Notes under the pieces: model-generated | What the model saw: only the letters and a program-made list of their open reading frames with translations | The model's database searches: none | Told to the model about the DNA's origin: nothing | Position numbers and translations under genes: made by a program | Assembly: GCA_003556955.1 (NCBI GenBank) | Contig: PWQB01000689.1 | Location: forward strand, 1-13,525 | From: Nostocaceae cyanobacterium CSSed10_463m | GTDB taxonomy: Bacteria > Cyanobacteriota > Cyanobacteriia > Cyanobacteriales > Nostocaceae | Direction: 5' to 3' | DNA: 13,525 bases | Shown: in pieces, positions 13,322 through 13,525 of the stretch | Position numbering within the stretch: position 1 is the stretch's first letter | Layout: every line of letters begins with the position of its first letter

Positions 13322-13525
13322 TTAATCTGGGAAGGGGAAAAAGAGGACAGGATACCAACTTTGACGCAATACTTCCGCCGCAAAGCTGGAAACTAACCAT
13401 TCTTGGAGTTTACCTATTGTTCCTGAAGATACTGCGATCGCGCTAATATCAGCCATGACAGCTGTATCTAAAACCTGGGTGACAGAATTTCCTTCTAGGA
13501 CTTCTGTATCCACTTGTAAATTTAC
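13322..13525 (-). CDS. C-terminal part of a probable universal stress (UspA-like) protein
   Basis: The frame is open to the right edge, so only the last 67 residues are seen and the true start lies outside; a GTG at 13513 is inside the frame but need not be the start. The visible part fits the end of a Usp domain: an acidic/hydrophobic strand (ADISAIAVSSG), then GTIGKLQEWLVSSFAAEVLR in place of the usual G-x2-G loop and helix, and the final strand PVLFF. The nucleotide-binding glycine pattern is poor, so it may be a non-ATP-binding Usp. It ends directly at a heptamer repeat and is 188 bp upstream of the Tab2 gene. Confidence 0.6.
   Translation of the reverse strand, partial: VNLQVDTEVLEGNSVTQVLDTAVMADISAIAVSSGTIGKLQEWLVSSFAAEVLRQSWYPVLFFPFPD

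Overview
The window looks like chromosomal DNA of a filamentous, probably heterocyst-forming cyanobacterium (Nostoc/Anabaena group). Three things point there: I count 15 copies of the HIP1 octamer GCGATCGC; short tandem heptamers of the type common in Nostocales lie between genes; and the protein families are typical (Tab2, GAF-rich histidine kinase, Ser/Thr kinase with WD40 propeller, ClC-CBS-Usp fusion). I see no phage, transposase, CRISPR array, rRNA or tRNA.

Left part (1-3715, minus strand). A strong plus-strand terminator at the left edge belongs to a gene outside the window. Next come a two-gene unit, a GAF-GAF sensor kinase (813-2849) overlapping an SRPBCC/START-like protein (230-844), and then an orphan ribbon-helix-helix regulator (3380-3715) with its own promoter and Shine-Dalgarno site. 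The kinase has lost all three key residues of its H-box: His, Glu and Thr are Asp, Arg and Tyr. A HIP1 site occupies exactly that spot, so it is probably a pseudokinase.

Middle part (3716-7621, plus strand). A structured leader with an intrinsic terminator precedes a conserved-looking 133-aa cyanobacterial protein (4165-4566). It is followed by a small exported protein (4895-5254), a good terminator, and a membrane-anchored Ser/Thr kinase with a seven-bladed WD40 domain (5573-7621). A short minus-strand reading frame that looks protein-like (5326-5565) lies between the last two; it may be a small gene or a remnant.

Right part (7625-13525, minus strand). A large ClC-type chloride transporter fused to two CBS and two universal-stress domains (7625-10339) meets the Ser/Thr kinase gene tail-to-tail with 3 bases between them. 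Upstream of it lie a PmbA/TldE-like protease subunit (10777-12090), a Tab2-family RNA-binding protein (12270-13133) and the C-terminal end of a probable universal stress protein that runs off the right edge. Gaps of 180-440 bases, some carrying dispersed repeats, separate these genes, so most are probably transcribed independently.

The genes do not form one obvious pathway. The shared theme is sensing and signalling (histidine-kinase-like sensor, Ser/Thr kinase, CBS/Usp nucleotide-binding modules) plus housekeeping (PmbA, Tab2). The items most worth a second look are the H-box replacement in the sensor kinase, the structured leader at 4003-4100, the Gln in place of the gating Glu in the ClC protein, and the unannotated minus-strand frame at 5326-5565.
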